Below, in pieces: positions 1 through 13,754 of a DNA stretch of 64,000 nt (positions are counted from its first letter, which is position 1; each line of letters opens with the position of its first letter). The stretch lies in the NCBI GenBank assembly GCA_021234535.1, contig CM037850.1:1984001-2048000 (forward strand), written 5' to 3'. The stretch is from Stichopus chloronotus (Eukaryota; Echinodermata; Holothuroidea; Aspidochirotida; Stichopodidae). The translations under genes and the position numbers were made by a program. The notes beneath the pieces were generated by a model. It saw only the letters and a list, made by a program, of their open reading frames with translations. It had not been told where the DNA came from and ran no database searches.

Positions 1-479
1 CACTAGCTTTTACGGAGAGGATGGATTGGGATGAAATATGTTGTTATGTACCATTGCTGTTTGCTGTAGGGTGGAATTTAATTACCAATTATTTGATATT
101 CATGACGATTAAGAAATTAAGCGATATAAAGTAGTTTGGAAAAACTAAGTGAAATGGAAGTAAAGCGTTCATACTGAGCCTATTAGATATTATAAAAAAA
201 CAAAGAAATGAAATAATAATGACACTCACTTTACACAAGGAGACAATTGCATAGTAATACTTATAGTCATGACGATACTGCAAAGTAGGCGTTAAGCATC
301 GAACTTAGTTCTATTAATTTAACATTTTAACAGCACTTTAAGTAGACAATAATTATTGCTTGTACATACTTTTAAAACTATTCAAATCTTTGCAATGAAT
401 CAGTTTGTTATCAAGTGAGTTCTAAAGTTTGGCTGCTGAAGTTGATATACAAAGTTATTTTTTATACTTCTTACATATT
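1..479. other. AT-rich sequence, no gene seen
   Basis: Nothing recognisable was read here on either strand. It directly follows, in minus-strand sense, the 3' end of the reverse transcriptase remnant and may include its untranslated tail. Confidence 0.4.
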
Positions 480-2120
480 TTTTTTTTAAAGTTATTTTTC
501 AGTTTCCGTTTGTGTGCGTTATAGATGTCATTAAATGCTAGAGCGAAATTATTTTGAAGGTGGGCCGGTAACAAACTATGATATGCTTTAAACATTAAAA
601 TACCTGTCCTGAAATTTATAATTTGTTGCAGGTTAAGAATTTTTAGACGATTGAAATGTTGCGCCGTGTGGGCTAAATAATTAGTGTTACAAACTATACT
701 TACTTCTTTTCTTTTACAATAAAAATATTGGAGCTGTAATAGAGATATACGTGATTACCCATACTTCAGCACGATAGTTAAGATACGGGACAAAGATAGC
801 ACAATATTAGATATAGAATGCCTCATTATGTAATACATGACTTGCCTTGAGCATTATTGAAATACTCTTGGACGGTTTTTGCTATAACTTAACAACATGC
901 TGTTTCAAGGTCAGATTTCAATCAATGAATACACCTACAATTTTGTAACATACACTCTAGCAATATTCATGCCATCACTGGTAATATTTAAGTCGGTAGG
1001 CATACAGCGTTTGTCAAAAAGCATTTAGCTGGTTCGTTGACGTTGAAAGAAAGCTTATTTACTTCAAACCACCCAGCAAACCATTGTCTAGGTCATCATT
1101 TATAGATTTGGAGAGTGTAGGAATATTATCATGAGAACAGAAAATATTAGTATCGTCAGCAAAAAGAACAAACTAAGTGAATAAAGATGATAAATTGCAA
1201 ATATCATTGATGTAAAGAATAAATAAACTTAGGTTCAAGGATAGATCCTTGATGTACTTCTTGACGGTCAGAACTTGTTATCTTGTACATAATGTTTCCA
1301 CATACGCAGGTAACTATCCAATTTTGAGGTATGCCACACATTCCATAGTGATCTACGTTAAGAAGTAACACATGGTGATCGATTCTGTAGAAAGCTTTAT
1401 TTTTAAATCAATGAATACCTCAATTGTTGTCTGCTTATTGTCTTATGCTGTAGTGATATTTTCTATTATATCTAATAGGGCCATAGACGTAGACCTACCA
1501 GATCTAAACCAAGCTGACTCTCAGAGAAAAGATTGTAATTGAAAATAAAACTTTCAAGTCTTTCATTAAACAACTTTTCAAGTATTTTGTAAAACTGTGG
1601 TAGCAAAGACACTGGCCTGTTATAAGTAAACTGTTCCTTATTACCAGAATTATATATTGGTGTTACTTCTGCAATTTTCTTACTATCAGCTAGGGCAAAT
1701 ATCATCAGAAAACGATTTTGTACTTACAAAAGTATGATACATGACATAATATTCTTCACTTATGTCATATAGATATCATTACAATCACGAGACTTTTTCC
1801 TACGAACATTTCTAACAATATTAAGTATCTATGTAGCTAGTCAGTATTTCTTACTTCTTATTCTTTTTCCCCAAGTAATCATTAATATTGCTAGTTTGCC
1901 TTGGTATCTTTGTAGCTAACTCAGGTCTAGCAATAGTGAAAAAGTTATTAAAACCATCTGCGGGCTCTTTGCCACTGAATTTCCTATAATTGCCGTCAAA
2001 AGAGTTAGGAAAATCACTGCTGTTTTTTGAAAATGCCGCATAACACCTTCCACGTTTCTCTGGTGTTTTGCTTTTGTCTTATTATCCCAGCCTTACTCAA
2101 GTAACTTTTGTTAGTAAACA
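480..2120 (-). mobile_element. Decayed CR1/L2-like non-LTR retrotransposon (reverse transcriptase part)
   Basis: Minus-strand conceptual translation, with several frame changes, gives the landmarks of a non-LTR reverse transcriptase in the right order. An N-terminal stretch (about 1,870-2,000) reads like the segment before the RT. The open piece 1,472-1,705 has the IAEVTPIYNSGNKEQFT motif and KILEKLFNERLESF. The active-site box FADDTN falls at about 1,147-1,163, followed by a WFEVNKLSFNVN thumb motif near 1,040 and C-terminal sequence down to about 480. Stops and frameshifts throughout show it is dead. No endonuclease domain, 5' end or target duplication was identified, so the copy is probably 5'-truncated. 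Assignment to the CR1/L2 side of the Jockey superfamily rests on motif style only. Confidence 0.85.
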
Positions 2121-5100
2121 ATGCTAACATGCATCATCCTTTCTCCTTAAATATATAAACTTTTTTCATTATGTTTGTTTAACATTTTAGTCAATAATAG
2201 TAAAAACTGGAAGATGATAAGTAACTCGCTATTGGTGCCTCTGTTTAGTGTAGAAGAAAGGAGGAAGGAAGGGGAGAGTGAAGGGGAGGGGAGTAGAGAG
2301 GAAGGCGAGTGGGAGAGGTCAAGAGGTGTAACGGAGATCGGTTCTAGAGTTTTAATGAAAATTTTGCATGGTCATAATGCGGTAATTTTAAGTGCCATTT
2401 TATGTCTAGCAATTAATAACCATGTAATAGAGGTGAAGCATATCCACGAAGTAAGGCAATATTATTGTAACGGCTTCGCATAATATGTTTATTTCGTGGA
2501 ACTAAAGCAATATATCAAAATCTTACAAAGCGCTGATTTGTACCCAAAGATTCGCACATTACGGTTTAAAGTGAAAATGTAAACAACTTGGTAAACATTA
2601 GCAATTGCTGTAATATCAGATTCAAGCAGGTCGGATCTGACGAAGCAATTCCGAATTCACATGAAGTACTGCTACAGTTCACATGTAGTTATTTTTACAA
2701 TGTGACGTAGGCCTATATGTCAGTGCAACACGGTAGCATTAACGGCAGTGCTCTGTAAAGGAATATTCTATTATCGACTGATGGCAAAATAGACAGGACG
2801 ATTTATCGGATATTTTTCTTTTTGAAATCGCCTTGACAGGTCATTTTCCAAGATGAAAATTTACTGAAATTTGAAAAAAAAAATCTAGCTTTTAGTGAAA
2901 TAAAATCAGTAGTATAGTATCAGTAGTGAAATCAATAGTAATAGTTCAAAGTTTAATCTGCAAAAATACATCGTTTTAACATGTTTAGTTACACGTAGTT
3001 CCTTCACGCAGGAAGCTTCCACCGTGCGAGCACATGTTGTTGTAGCTCAAACACATCGTATAGGGTATCCACAAAAAGGGTGTCTATCTAATTTCAAGGT
3101 CATTCATTTATCCCTGAGAAGGTTCAAGGCAACTTACCCCAGATTATTCATACATATTCATATGAAGGAGGGGGGAAGGAGGGAGGGTGCAGCAAACTGA
3201 TAATGGGAGTTGATGATTCAAACAATGATTCTTGTTCAAAATTTTGAAAATTGAACTTTCGAGGGTGTTGAAAATACGAATAAAAGCCTATTTCTCCCAA
3301 TAACCTCAATTCTGTAACTCATCTCTACGCCATTTCGGTTCGTGATCGAGCGTAGTTTGCTGTCACAACTCCACCATGTTTTGGAAGTTGAATCACGTGT
3401 ATTTAAATGTCAAGTGCATAACAAATTCACATAGCAAATATATTACACTCTGGGGATTTTCAGACAATTATATCAAGGGGACGATTAATGCAGTATCCCT
3501 TTTTTCCCACCCACATCTCGGAAATCTGAGTCCCAAGGACGTTGACGCTGGTGGGTTAATGAACATCAGTGAGGATAATTAGATTGCTCTTTCCCTTACT
3601 CCCAGGAAAAAAAAAAAATTCTCGCTACACCATTTATTCAAAACCTACATACCAGTGTGTTCGAAAAAGTGACTAGACTGCCTCACAGGTCACTCACCTA
3701 CTACCAGACACTAATCAGAGACAGGGTCAGACTCAGCGCCGATTTAGGAACACCAAAGCTACTGCATGCAGTTGATTGGCCGCGAAATAATCTGGCTACA
3801 GTGATACTCCATGTAATGTTTATGGGCTCAGTACGTTGATATACTAGTATCTTTTCTGATAAATTGGAGGGAAGAAATCATGTCACTGCTTCTAAGTTCT
3901 AAGTAAGTCTTAATTGTCATGTGGTATCCATTGCTACAGTTTTAGTGAAAATGCCAGTGTGAGTACTTGTGGATTTTCATCAACAGGTATTGCCTATGGT
4001 TAATGTCTCATGCTAAAAAGTGTATGGTCATAATCGTTAATTACCCCATCATAGTTGCTTCAGCTTTGTGCCAGATATTTAGAATACCCCGTTTGACCAT
4101 TTCACATCAACTTTTAGGTATCACTGAACGGGTGAGACAAACTTTCGTAAATGTTGTGAACCAACTCACTCACGCAACTCTATAAGTCCCGTATAGATAC
4201 CCAGTTCAATCGTGCCTACATGTGACACTGTATGATTGTGCAGTAGGAAATATACGTAACTTCATCTACGCACATATCATATAAACACTCACATCCTACA
4301 CTGAAGCTCACATACAGTAAGAGTGTTTGCTATTCGAAAAGAAAAAGAAAATCAAGAATCATTCATGAAATTTCTGGAGTATACATTTAAACTAAAACAG
4401 TAAACTTGGTGCTTTTAAAAACGTGTTACCAGTTTGAGCCCCATCGCTGCCAAGAATCCAAACGTTGAGACCGAAGGCGAATGTGAACAACCAAGCGGTT
4501 TCCATATTTTAACGAACATATGAACGAAACACCAAGGGCGTAGACCACAATGCAATCAATTCTGTGTCAGTCATTGCAAGGTATGCCAATGTAAGAGATA
4601 AATGGTGTGAACCTGTTTTCTATCATATATTCGTGTTTTGATTCTATTGTACAAAGACAAAGGAATTACTTGGTTGAGCAGTATGGTGTTGCTGCACGGT
4701 ATGTGCGCATTAACCATGTATCACTCTGACCTGATACGGTAAAGCTCATTTTCTGCACGGGCATACCTACCTACCGAATAAGTCTGCTGTAAGCCGATTC
4801 AATCACCCGTAATACTCAGACAACCTTTTGAAATGGATAAAAGATCCAGACAGATGAAATGGGTGAAAACAATTGCACTAAGTGTGTTGCCCCTAAAAGT
4901 TTAGGAAAGCAAAAACAGCTCAGTTGAAACTTCGATCCAGAAGTTTCATTGAAAAACATTTCCAATATTTTCCAACCTGGACGTAAAACGCATTCAATAG
5001 TCTCAGTTGTAAAGCACGAATATTGACGCGAAATTTGCAATGTTAAATTAAAGTCTTAAATCTTTAATCTTATCATCAATCTTTCATCTTCACTTACGGA

Positions 5101-8100
5101 AATAAAGTAACGAAAAAATAACGGGTATGGTTTAAAGAGTCAATCATAACAAAACCAATATTTATGGACATGGAATGATACATTTTTGGAAACAAGGAAT
5201 TAGGATCGTGGTATCATTTTAGCAAATAATTTTCTAACAGATTGAAATTCAGTAATTCATTGCTGGAGAATATTTTGCATATCCCAAAGTTTCAAAAACT
5301 CAAAGAAGCATCTTTCGTAACTCAGTTCATCATCATATGATGTTTTGATATTTACATTTTCATTAAATTTTGTGTCTAAAAAAACGGTAATAAAAACGGG
5401 TAAGTCCGACCGTCGTTCAGGGCTCCGATTTTCGTTCACGGTTTCACTCTGCAACTTCTGAATAAAGCCAGCTATATTCTACGTGCATACTACTTGGTCT
5501 TTTTGCAATTGTAGTGATAGTGTGAAAATGGTTTCCCCTCATTAAGTGCACTAACAGGGAGACGTTTATGTAACTTACCAACAGATGGATGAATGATGGT
5601 GTAGGTCATCTTCCCTGGTGACAGTGAAGGCAAAAACAAAATAAAACTTAATGCCCATACTCGTCCTTAGAAGAACTACACTGTTCTATTGGACACTGTG
5701 AATGTTAATCTATGTAGGACGATGACAAAAAACAGCGGAAGAGCGCTATTTTTGAGGTAGATAACAGCAACTAGGAGCTTCTGATACCACACGTCGTTCG
5801 GACATTTGAAAACTAAATATTACGCCGATAAGTTTTTCTAACTACTTTTTACTAGCATGACAACACGTCTGGAACCAAAAGGTAGGATGCCTTGAAGTAG
5901 TTTTTTTTTTCTCCCGTAAATGACATAGGGCTATCTGGACTATATTCGTTTACTTTAGGATTACATATATGTGATTTAATAGTTCAGTCCATAAATCTTA
6001 TAATTGTATCAGAGGTCATTTGCCGTACATATAATCTCATTTGTGGCACAACAGAGAGTTAATCTTGTGGTATACCATTTACTTTTCAGTTGAACTATTA
6101 GCAACAACTGTTACGGCCATCGTTGGATATGTGAGAGAGCCTCATATTTGCACGTAAAAATTCACATCACCCGTCATATTCTATAGTGAATTGTGGTCAT
6201 GAGGTATTGCTGACAGAACCTGATAGACACCATTGCATCCCATTTTACTAGTAATAGATGACCATCCCTAAATAGCGGACTACTCAAACAATACCTTCAC
6301 TAAATGCGCCTATTACATGATCACAGGAGTTCCCTTGCTGTCATTATTTACCGCTGTGTCAGCCAACTAGGTTATTCACGATGTCAACACAAAGTTCTTT
6401 CACTGTAAACACAGCTCTCGACATGATGTACCACAAAAAACATCCTCAAAAATTAACCTTTCTATAGAAACACTGAAAAGACTTTACAAGACAAGGCTGG
6501 AAACTAATGGCCACCCGATTACGGTACATTGAATTTACATAAATGGATGTGCAGTTAAGAAGCATGCAGGGTTACAAACAGATGCTATCCGTAGTGAAGG
6601 TACTTATACGTCTATAGCAACAAGAGCTTCAACAAAGAGAAACGAAGGACAAGTTTCTTTTGCAACACGGACTGTTACCTATACACTATTTCGATTATTT
6701 ATTTCGATTTCATACATATTCATAAAAGTGAACATATTGCTATCAAACGCAAAATAATCAATAGAAATGTGATCAAATATTAGTTTAGCACTAATTCCGT
6801 GAGACTGATTACAAAAAAGAAAGGTAAGTTAGTGATATTATCGTATGGCAAGGGAAGAAAATTTTCATACAAAATACTTTTTGTTTCCTATTAAATCACA
6901 TGAGAACAATTACTTTGCCATGAACTAACGGATGACATAAATATTTCGATTAATCCCACCACTGATGATCGATGCTAGTCCATGGCTTACTTATTTTAGC
7001 CTAGTATACTGAGATGATATCTCTGAGCTTATAAAATTACTCGTACAAAATTCAGTACTCATTAGGTGCTGAATAGGTGCTCAATATGCCTAGGATAATA
7101 CATACATTGAAATCAACGGACGAACTAAGCTGGACCGCACACCCTATTACAGATGCTCACACAATGGCTAATAATAAATACTAAAGCGAATTGTTCACAA
7201 GTTTTTATTTAAAAATCTTCATAATGGTGCACACTCTCTTCAATGCAAGCACGAACAGTACGTAAGCACTACAACTTACATCGAATGTTTTGATTCGGCC
7301 AACCCAGGGCAGCATGCCACTATCACATCCAAAGAGACATTGACGTGTGAATTAATTGTGTAAGACTCACACGTAAAATAAACATACACATGGGGTTTTG
7401 TCTTGTGAGGGTATTTTATCTATACACCATTGAATTAGTGCAGTTTCCTTATCGGGACAGACAAAATCTCACGGTAAAGAAATGTGTCCCGGTAGTTATG
7501 AGTCAGTCTTGTACGCATAACGGTAAGGCACAAGCACACACATTGGCAAGGACACGTTTTCATTTATACCACCCAACAGGATCCACCTGTACCCGTGGTC
7601 ACTCCACCATGGGGTACCCCTGGGGTGTCGCTACTCATCCACTCCAAGCGTTTCCATGGCAACCGTTTTCCCATGGATGCACAGTACGATATGTAACTCC
7701 ACTAGCCCAGTGACTACAATATCTCATCATAGACCCTGTAGGGCGACGAGATAAAAAAAATGAACAAATGCAAACTGATCAGAAAATTACAAGATAAAAA
7801 GTAGTGAGCTAATCATCCAAAAGTGAACTTTTATGTCTTGTGTACTCTTCAGAATGAAAATGGACAAAAAAGCTTCCCAGATTTTCTTTTTATTTTTCAT
7901 TTCCTTTTTTTTTTTATAGAATTCCGGGTCAGGCACTGGAGGATAAATAATTTTAGCAAGAAAGAGGGGCAGTCTCAGAGCTACTAAGTTTGGGGGTGTA
8001 CCTGGATTATGATTTATCCGGTCGACTGAACAGAGTGCCATCATCAGTGGACCCGCAGGGTAGAAAATTGTTGTGTAACAAACCACTGAGATCGCCGGAA

Positions 8101-9430
8101 ATAACACTTCACAACCCATGTAATCATCATGTTTATGTAGTCATCATGTATAAACATCACTGTTTTCAATTAAAAAATTAAAGTTGCAGTTCGCAAGTGA
8201 GATTTGCCGACGGACAGGTCCACGCCCTCATGTTTTTGTTTTAGTAGGCTGGGAAATGTATGCCACTGTCTGAGCCTTTGTATGACTTTGATGATATGAT
8301 GGTTCTGCCGATGACTGACTGTCATGCTGGGGGGGGGGGGTGGCCTTTTGGAAAAGTTTTTATTTTGTAGGGTGGATTATATGCAAAATGGTGATATATT
8401 TGATGCTAGATTTGAATTGATTGTCTCCAGGAATTCCTGTTTTTAAGTAATGAATTTTTTTCATTTTGTTTTGCACTGCAGATGAAATACTCATTTGTTT
8501 ACCTTATCTGAGTAAGCCTAAGTCAGAGTCTAATTTCTTCATGCCAGTAAATTACTTCGGACTTGAATGATGAGGATGAATTAGTATTCCTTTTGAAGCT
8601 TGTAATCGAAGACATCTTCCATGACCTTCATGTATTTTTTTTTCTGGGGGGGGGGGGGAGGGCTACTTCGCTTTTTAGTTCAAGTCACAAAGAAGTGCAT
8701 GCCAGTGTTAGTTGTACATAGTTCCATGGTTATATAGTTCCATTTACTTAACTATAATGTGTCACTGCACTGCTGTGCTCTGCACTGATTATAAAAAGAA
8801 AACACCAGTGCATTCACTTTCGGCATGCTTTAGTAAGGGGCCATTCCTCTGTAACGCGATCGCAGGCATGCTTAATGCATGACGGTCAGTGACACATAAA
8901 CTCTGAGGAAATATGTTGCTTAAATATTAATTATGCACGCAAATGTTTCACAATTTCTTATCCTAGTAAAAAAATTGGAGAAATGGTGAAGGAAGCACTA
9001 TTTCCCCAGATTTCTCCAATTCCCCTTCAATTTTTGTTCCAGAGGGTGCAAATCGCCTCCCCTTCAGATTGACTACGACACTTTCAGAGGGTACTAAACA
9101 CAAAAATAAGTTCCGCATCGTTTGCATGCAACTTGGTACTTCAACGTACAAAACTTCGGAAGCCAAGATATCCTTCTACCCTTTGACTCTTATGACAACT
9201 TTTAAATCTGTCTATTGACCAGTGCTGGATTTCACCACTTTACCTCTCTGTGCACCGTCGCCCAAACCATCCTGATCATTTTAAGGTAGGGGAAGCCTCG
9301 TGCATGAACCTATTCTGTAAAAAGCCAGAGTAGATTCAACGTAACATTCTTCAAAACGTCACAAAGGCCGAGGTATTAACACTTTTCCATTAATCGAATC
9401 CCTCTCTTTAGGCTGGCCCATTAACGGATT
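2121..9430. other. Intergenic sequence without recognised genes
   Basis: Open frames here are short (at most 110 codons) and show no domain, splice-linked partner or family resemblance. The stretch holds homopolymer runs (poly-G at about 8,331 and 8,647) and a purine-rich tract at about 2,260-2,320. A promoter for the downstream transporter cannot be pointed out. Confidence 0.45.
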
Positions 9431-9439
9431 TTTTTTAGC

Positions 9440-9875
9440 AGAAACAGCAAGGTCTTCGGTCTTAGATCTTCGTTTTTAAGGTCTTCATTTCTTAACATCG
9501 CTCTGTGGGTGTGTTAAAAACGAAGACCGGAAAAACGAAGACCCTCGGCTAACCTTTATCGGTATACACGAAATCAAGAGAAAATAGCGCTATGCATTTT
9601 ACAGAGTATGGTAAAACCTATTATCGATTTGAAGTACGCCATTCGTTATATTTCGGCGTTTATACCAGGGTGTTCGCTTGTGGAAGATGGATGACCCAGG
9701 AAGGTCTTCGATCTTCGTTTTTAAGGTCTTCGTTTTTAAGGTCTTCGTTTTTAACACCGCTGTGTGGGTTTGTTGAAAACGAATATATTTAAAACGAAGA
9801 TCGAAAACCCAGCAAGGTCTTTGGTCTTCGTTTTAAGGTCTTCGTTTTTAACACACCCCTTCGGCCGATGCTGTC
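9440..9875. repeat. Palindromic GGTCTTCGTTTTT repeat cluster
   Basis: The 15-base unit AAGGTCTTCGTTTTT occurs in direct tandem at about 9,712-9,755 and again at 9,467-9,490 and 9,815-9,860. Its reverse complement (AAAAACGAAGACC) follows at about 9,515-9,542 and 9,798-9,810. Each group forms a stem whose loop contains a GCTNTGTGGGT-like core. Three related groups occur within 430 bases, the last truncated. No coding content is apparent. Confidence 0.8.
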
Positions 9876-10738
9876 AGATTTGAATAACTGCTGTTTTTGT
9901 AAGTTTAGTGTACGTTTACTATGGGACGTGGTTAATCATTCGATACCTGGTGTACTGTTGGGAATGACGAGGTAAATACTCAACATATGTGCTACCACTA
10001 TGTGTTATTGGAACCACTGATAAATTAACAGCGTTGGTCTCTCCCTCCACCTCCACCACCCCAGCCACTCCCTCTCTTTCTCTGCCATAGTTTTTTTTTT
10101 CAATCAAAATCGGCTGTAGGCTCTGAGTACGCTTCACGTAAAGCACGGGAGTTTCTTATCGTTGATTCTAGAAAATAAATGTAATTTTATCCTTCAGGCA
10201 AAGGTAGTAGGTAGCTCCATGTCGCAATCAAAGAATTTACCTCATTTTAAAGAAAAGAGTCTTGTTCTCGACAAATTTTCTGTCGAGATGGCACATTGAG
10301 AATGTAGAAAACTTTCTGAACATTGTATGTGCACAGAAATGAGACATTTTCTATCAAGTTGTATTCATGTTACCGTTTGCCTTCATAGTACTGGCGAAAA
10401 CACCAAATGTGTTTAGCGCGATACTGACGTTACTGTGAATGTGGTTCTTCCACATGAATGGAACTCATGATTCGTGAATGTGTGAGCGGGGAGTATGTAT
10501 AAGGGAACAAAACAGCCTGCAACCTTGATTTAAACACTGATGCATGGCTATGTATTGAAGTGCTAGCATTGGAATGCAGATCAGCGAGGTTTCTTAGACT
10601 GTTATCTCATGGAGGCACCGAGGTATAGGTCATTTCATTAAACAACAGGGCGCAAACGACACAAGCAATAATTTTTGGTCGTACAGCAGTACAACGATAT
10701 GCATTGCAAGTAATCTACCGGAGACATTCGTTTACATA

Positions 10739-10919
10739 ATGAAATTTCCCACGTGGACCTCTGCATTTTGCTCGTTGTTTTTAGTAAACATGTTTATTTC
10801 CGGTACGATGAAGGTATGTGGGATTCTGTTCGACAGTATGGCGACGACTGTTGATGGATTTACCGGGTCCTTAGCTGGTTTGATATTCGTAACACCGGCC
10901 GCCGTTTCCCATCTCATTG
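10739..10919 (+). CDS. Monocarboxylate transporter-like gene A, exon 1
   Basis: First coding exon of an intact SLC16/MCT-like major facilitator gene. It opens with ATG followed by KFPTWTSAF and encodes the first membrane helix and the start of the second. The helix 1 region carries the SGTMKVCGILFDSM stretch, corresponding to the motif before the first loop of MCT proteins. It ends at TCATTG|GTAAGA, phase 1. The start was chosen because the ATG aligns with the conserved beginning of the family and no acceptor lies just upstream. The canonical MCT signature (DGGWGW type) is absent, which suggests a divergent subfamily. A non-coding 5' exon cannot be excluded. Confidence 0.85.
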
Positions 10920-11613
10920 GTAAGATACTGATAGAAACTTCGTTTGAGACGATTCTCTCAAGCACTCCTCCAGCAATATAGTCAATCCGTATAAGATGCA
11001 TGTACGAACATCTAGCTTAGAGAATTTCGACATTGTTTTATATCGTCAGTGTCTTTCATGGTCATAATTTTTTGTCGTTTTCCTGGGAAGTCGGCAGGCT
11101 GTTTCCAGCGTGTGGCTGATTCAGTGTGTCTGTGCAAACCTTGAAATCGATATATGGATGTTTTTATGGACCTACACACCTATAGGCAACCGAAATGACA
11201 ATGCGTTAAGACATTGGGATGCTGTAAGCATATTGTGAGTGTAACTACTGGTGGGGACACTTTGAGATCTAGGTTATTGGTAAGGGACGTGCCAGACTGG
11301 TGGTTACAGTGATATGGGGTAGTGGTATTTCCCTCCCTGTTAGTTTTTTGTCTCTAACTGAATATGGCAGGAAAACAATCCGAAAACAAAGAATGTGCCC
11401 AGCAAGCCATTAGTCGATCGGAGAGGAGAGACGAGGACCAAGCGGGGCTCATTGTCACTTACATTCTGTATCACAATGTAGAATTTCAATTATGTGTGAT
11501 CACATATATAAACAATAAATCAGTATTAAAGTCCTTGTTTGTACAAATTATGTCAAACAAGAGCAGTTCATGTCTTTACTCGTAGGTTCATTCCTTTTGT
11601 TCTGTGATTTCAG

Positions 11614-11757
11614 CTCCGTTTGTTAGTGTCTTATGTTGTCATTCATCACATCGAACCCTTGGCTCGATAGGTGGCGTCCTTGTAGGAGGAAGCTATATCA
11701 GCGCAGGTCTGTTTGCAACTCGAGGTCTTCATTTCCTGTTTTTCTCTATTATTGCAG
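11614..11757 (+). CDS. Monocarboxylate transporter-like gene A, exon 2
   Basis: The exon is bounded by TGATTTCAG| and GCAG|GTAAGA, is 144 bases long, and enters and leaves in phase 1. It encodes membrane helices 3 and 4 of the N-terminal six-helix bundle, with the glycine-rich stretch LGSIGGVLVGGSYISAG that corresponds to the R/GxxG helix-packing region of MCTs. It joins exon 1 and exon 3 without a frame break. The same exon with the same boundaries is found on the minus strand at 21,138-21,285 in the degenerate copy. Confidence 0.88.
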
Positions 11758-11826
11758 GTAAGAAACGTAGTCTCATATCTTGATGCTCAAATAAATTTTT
11801 AGCACTTAAATATATCTCTGCCTATC

Positions 11827-11926
11827 CGTCTGCCAGTCCGTCTGCCCTCACGTCCGCCCGTCCGTCCCCCTGGCCGCCCATCCGTCAGTCCGTCCGTCCG
11901 TCCGCCCGCCCGTCCGTTCGTTCCTT
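11827..11926 (+). repeat. GTCC/GTCCGCCC-rich microsatellite
   Basis: About 100 bases of imperfect CCGT/CCGC tetranucleotide repeats (tccgtccgtccgtccgcccg) lie in intron 2 of transporter gene A. It stands out as GC-rich in an AT-rich region. Simple-sequence slippage explains it. Confidence 0.85.
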
Positions 11927-12208
11927 CATCTACAGTGAGTAAATGTAATCTTCGTATTGCCTCCATTTTTATGTTTGTTGAAGGATGGTTGGGTGAACCG
12001 GATCAAATAAAGGAAATAATTTCAGCAAGATATGTTACGTGAGATGTCTCATCAGTATATTAACTTGGTACCTCATGGGCCTACTCCATTACTGCAATAG
12101 CCTATGTATTAGTCACTGCACATCATCAGCCTCTATTGTGAAGATAAAGGTAAAATGGTGGATGATCCAATCATAAAGCACCATTTTTTATTCTTTTATT
12201 TATTCAAG

Positions 12209-13195
12209 GTGTAGGGTTTGGACTCCTGTTTTTACCATCCGTTCTATGTTTACGGGAACAAGCCCCCAAAGACTTTGCGAGTCTTATGCCATTGGCGAGT
12301 GTCGGTACCTATGTAGGTGTCGCTGTGTTGCCTGGTGTTGTCGAGGTATTCGTGAAGAACTACGGTCTTCATATGTCGTTTTGCCTTTTTGGAGCACTAT
12401 TATGGAACACGATCCCATGTGGCTTAATACTCAGTGGAGGACAGGGAAATAACCTTACAACAAAGGACAGCGTTGAGCCGACAGAGAAAAGGCAAAGCAG
12501 CAAGGCGACCGAACCAACACCCATGCCAGTGCATAGTACAGGATTTAACGTGAAAAATCAAGATGAGCTTGACGTAACTTCCCCAACCAACATCCAAAAC
12601 GGAAAAGACGATCAACATTACCCAACGTCACCCATTGAAAAAGTTACTTCATTCCACAAGATAGTATCTCAAGAAAGATTAATTGGAATGTTTGAGTCCA
12701 CAATTTCTTTCGCGCGCCGGTTTTTTTCACAATTCATTCTTTTTGGTGACATTGTCTTTACTCTGTACTTTGTAACGGTAAACTTGAGGAAATTTGCTTC
12801 GGATTCTTGGGCTTTGTTTTTGATTCCATTCAATCAGGAGCTGGGCCTTCAAACATCTACCGCGGTCATCATTTCAGCTATTGGTGGAATAGGAGGAATT
12901 TTCGGTAGATTTTTAGCAGCCGCTTCGTTTAAAACATCCAACAAAGTATCACCTCTGACGTTATTCGCTTTCTACTACTTTTGTAATGCCCTTGTGTTTA
13001 CATTACTTGACTCATGGAGAAACGTTTTTTTCATGACATTTTGTGGATTTGCCAGTGGGCTTCTCTCATCCACCATATCTGGTATGACGTCAGGAATTCT
13101 ACTTGATATTGTGACAGCTGAAACATATACTCAAGCTTTTGGACTCGTGGACTTTGGATGTGGAATGTATGCAATCTTTACTGGGTATTTAGCTG
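12209..13195 (+). CDS. Monocarboxylate transporter-like gene A, exon 3 (main exon)
   Basis: A 987-base exon (329 codons, phase 1 in and out) is bounded by TTATTCAAG| and AGCTG|GTGAGA. It encodes helices 5-6, a long hydrophilic central loop of roughly 100 residues rich in S, T, K and E (the cytosolic loop between the two halves of MFS transporters), then helices 7-11. The typical SLC16 motif between helices 4 and 5 is present as FGLLFLPSVLCLREQA. The second half has GGIGGIFGRFLAAASF, matching the GRxxAG-type motif before helix 9. The reading frame is open throughout. Likely substrate: a small monocarboxylate or related organic anion at the plasma membrane; specificity cannot be read from sequence. 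Confidence 0.9.
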
Positions 13196-13754
13196 GTGAG
13201 ACCTTTTTCTGTCTTAGTGTATCATCTAAAACGTGTCATTCAACGTGTCACTCATTCATATATATATATTAGTTTTGCTCTTTGACCGAAAACACAAAAG
13301 ATGAAGAGTATGTCACATTACACAGTGTGTTCTGATCACACTGTGTTCCTCGTATGCGTACACCAGAATATGCACTAAATTATTCACATAAATTATAATC
13401 GTATCTGCACAATGAGGAGTTTTAGACAGACTTTATGAGGGGGCAGGAACTAAGTGGATAGGAGACTCGGCGTCGTGGGGGCGATGAGTGAATGTCTTTT
13501 AGTTGTAATCAAGTAATTGAGCTGTAATCAAGCTGTAATTCATTACTCAATCAATAAATAATTTACATGCAATCAAGTAATCAATTAATCAAATAATTGT
13601 GTAAATTTTATTACTTACCACTTGCCCATTAACTTTTGTCTAAAGATCGAATCCAAATAGATTTCGTGTCACTATGTGAAGTGTTGTTAATCTGATACCG
13701 CAGTGACTTATAACTTGACACATGTTTTTCTATTTCCTTTCTTAACCTTTATAG

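Noticed and set aside
2175..2483. 102-codon ORF with a Glu/Gly/Arg-rich stretch
   Set aside because: Explained by a purine-rich tract; no homology recognised.
7390..8181. ORFs of 107, 110 and 63 codons
   Set aside because: No domain, odd composition, and they overlap on opposite strands without splice-site support.
12246..12618. Overlapping open frames in other frames within transporter exon 3
   Set aside because: Shadows of the strongly supported 329-codon exon.
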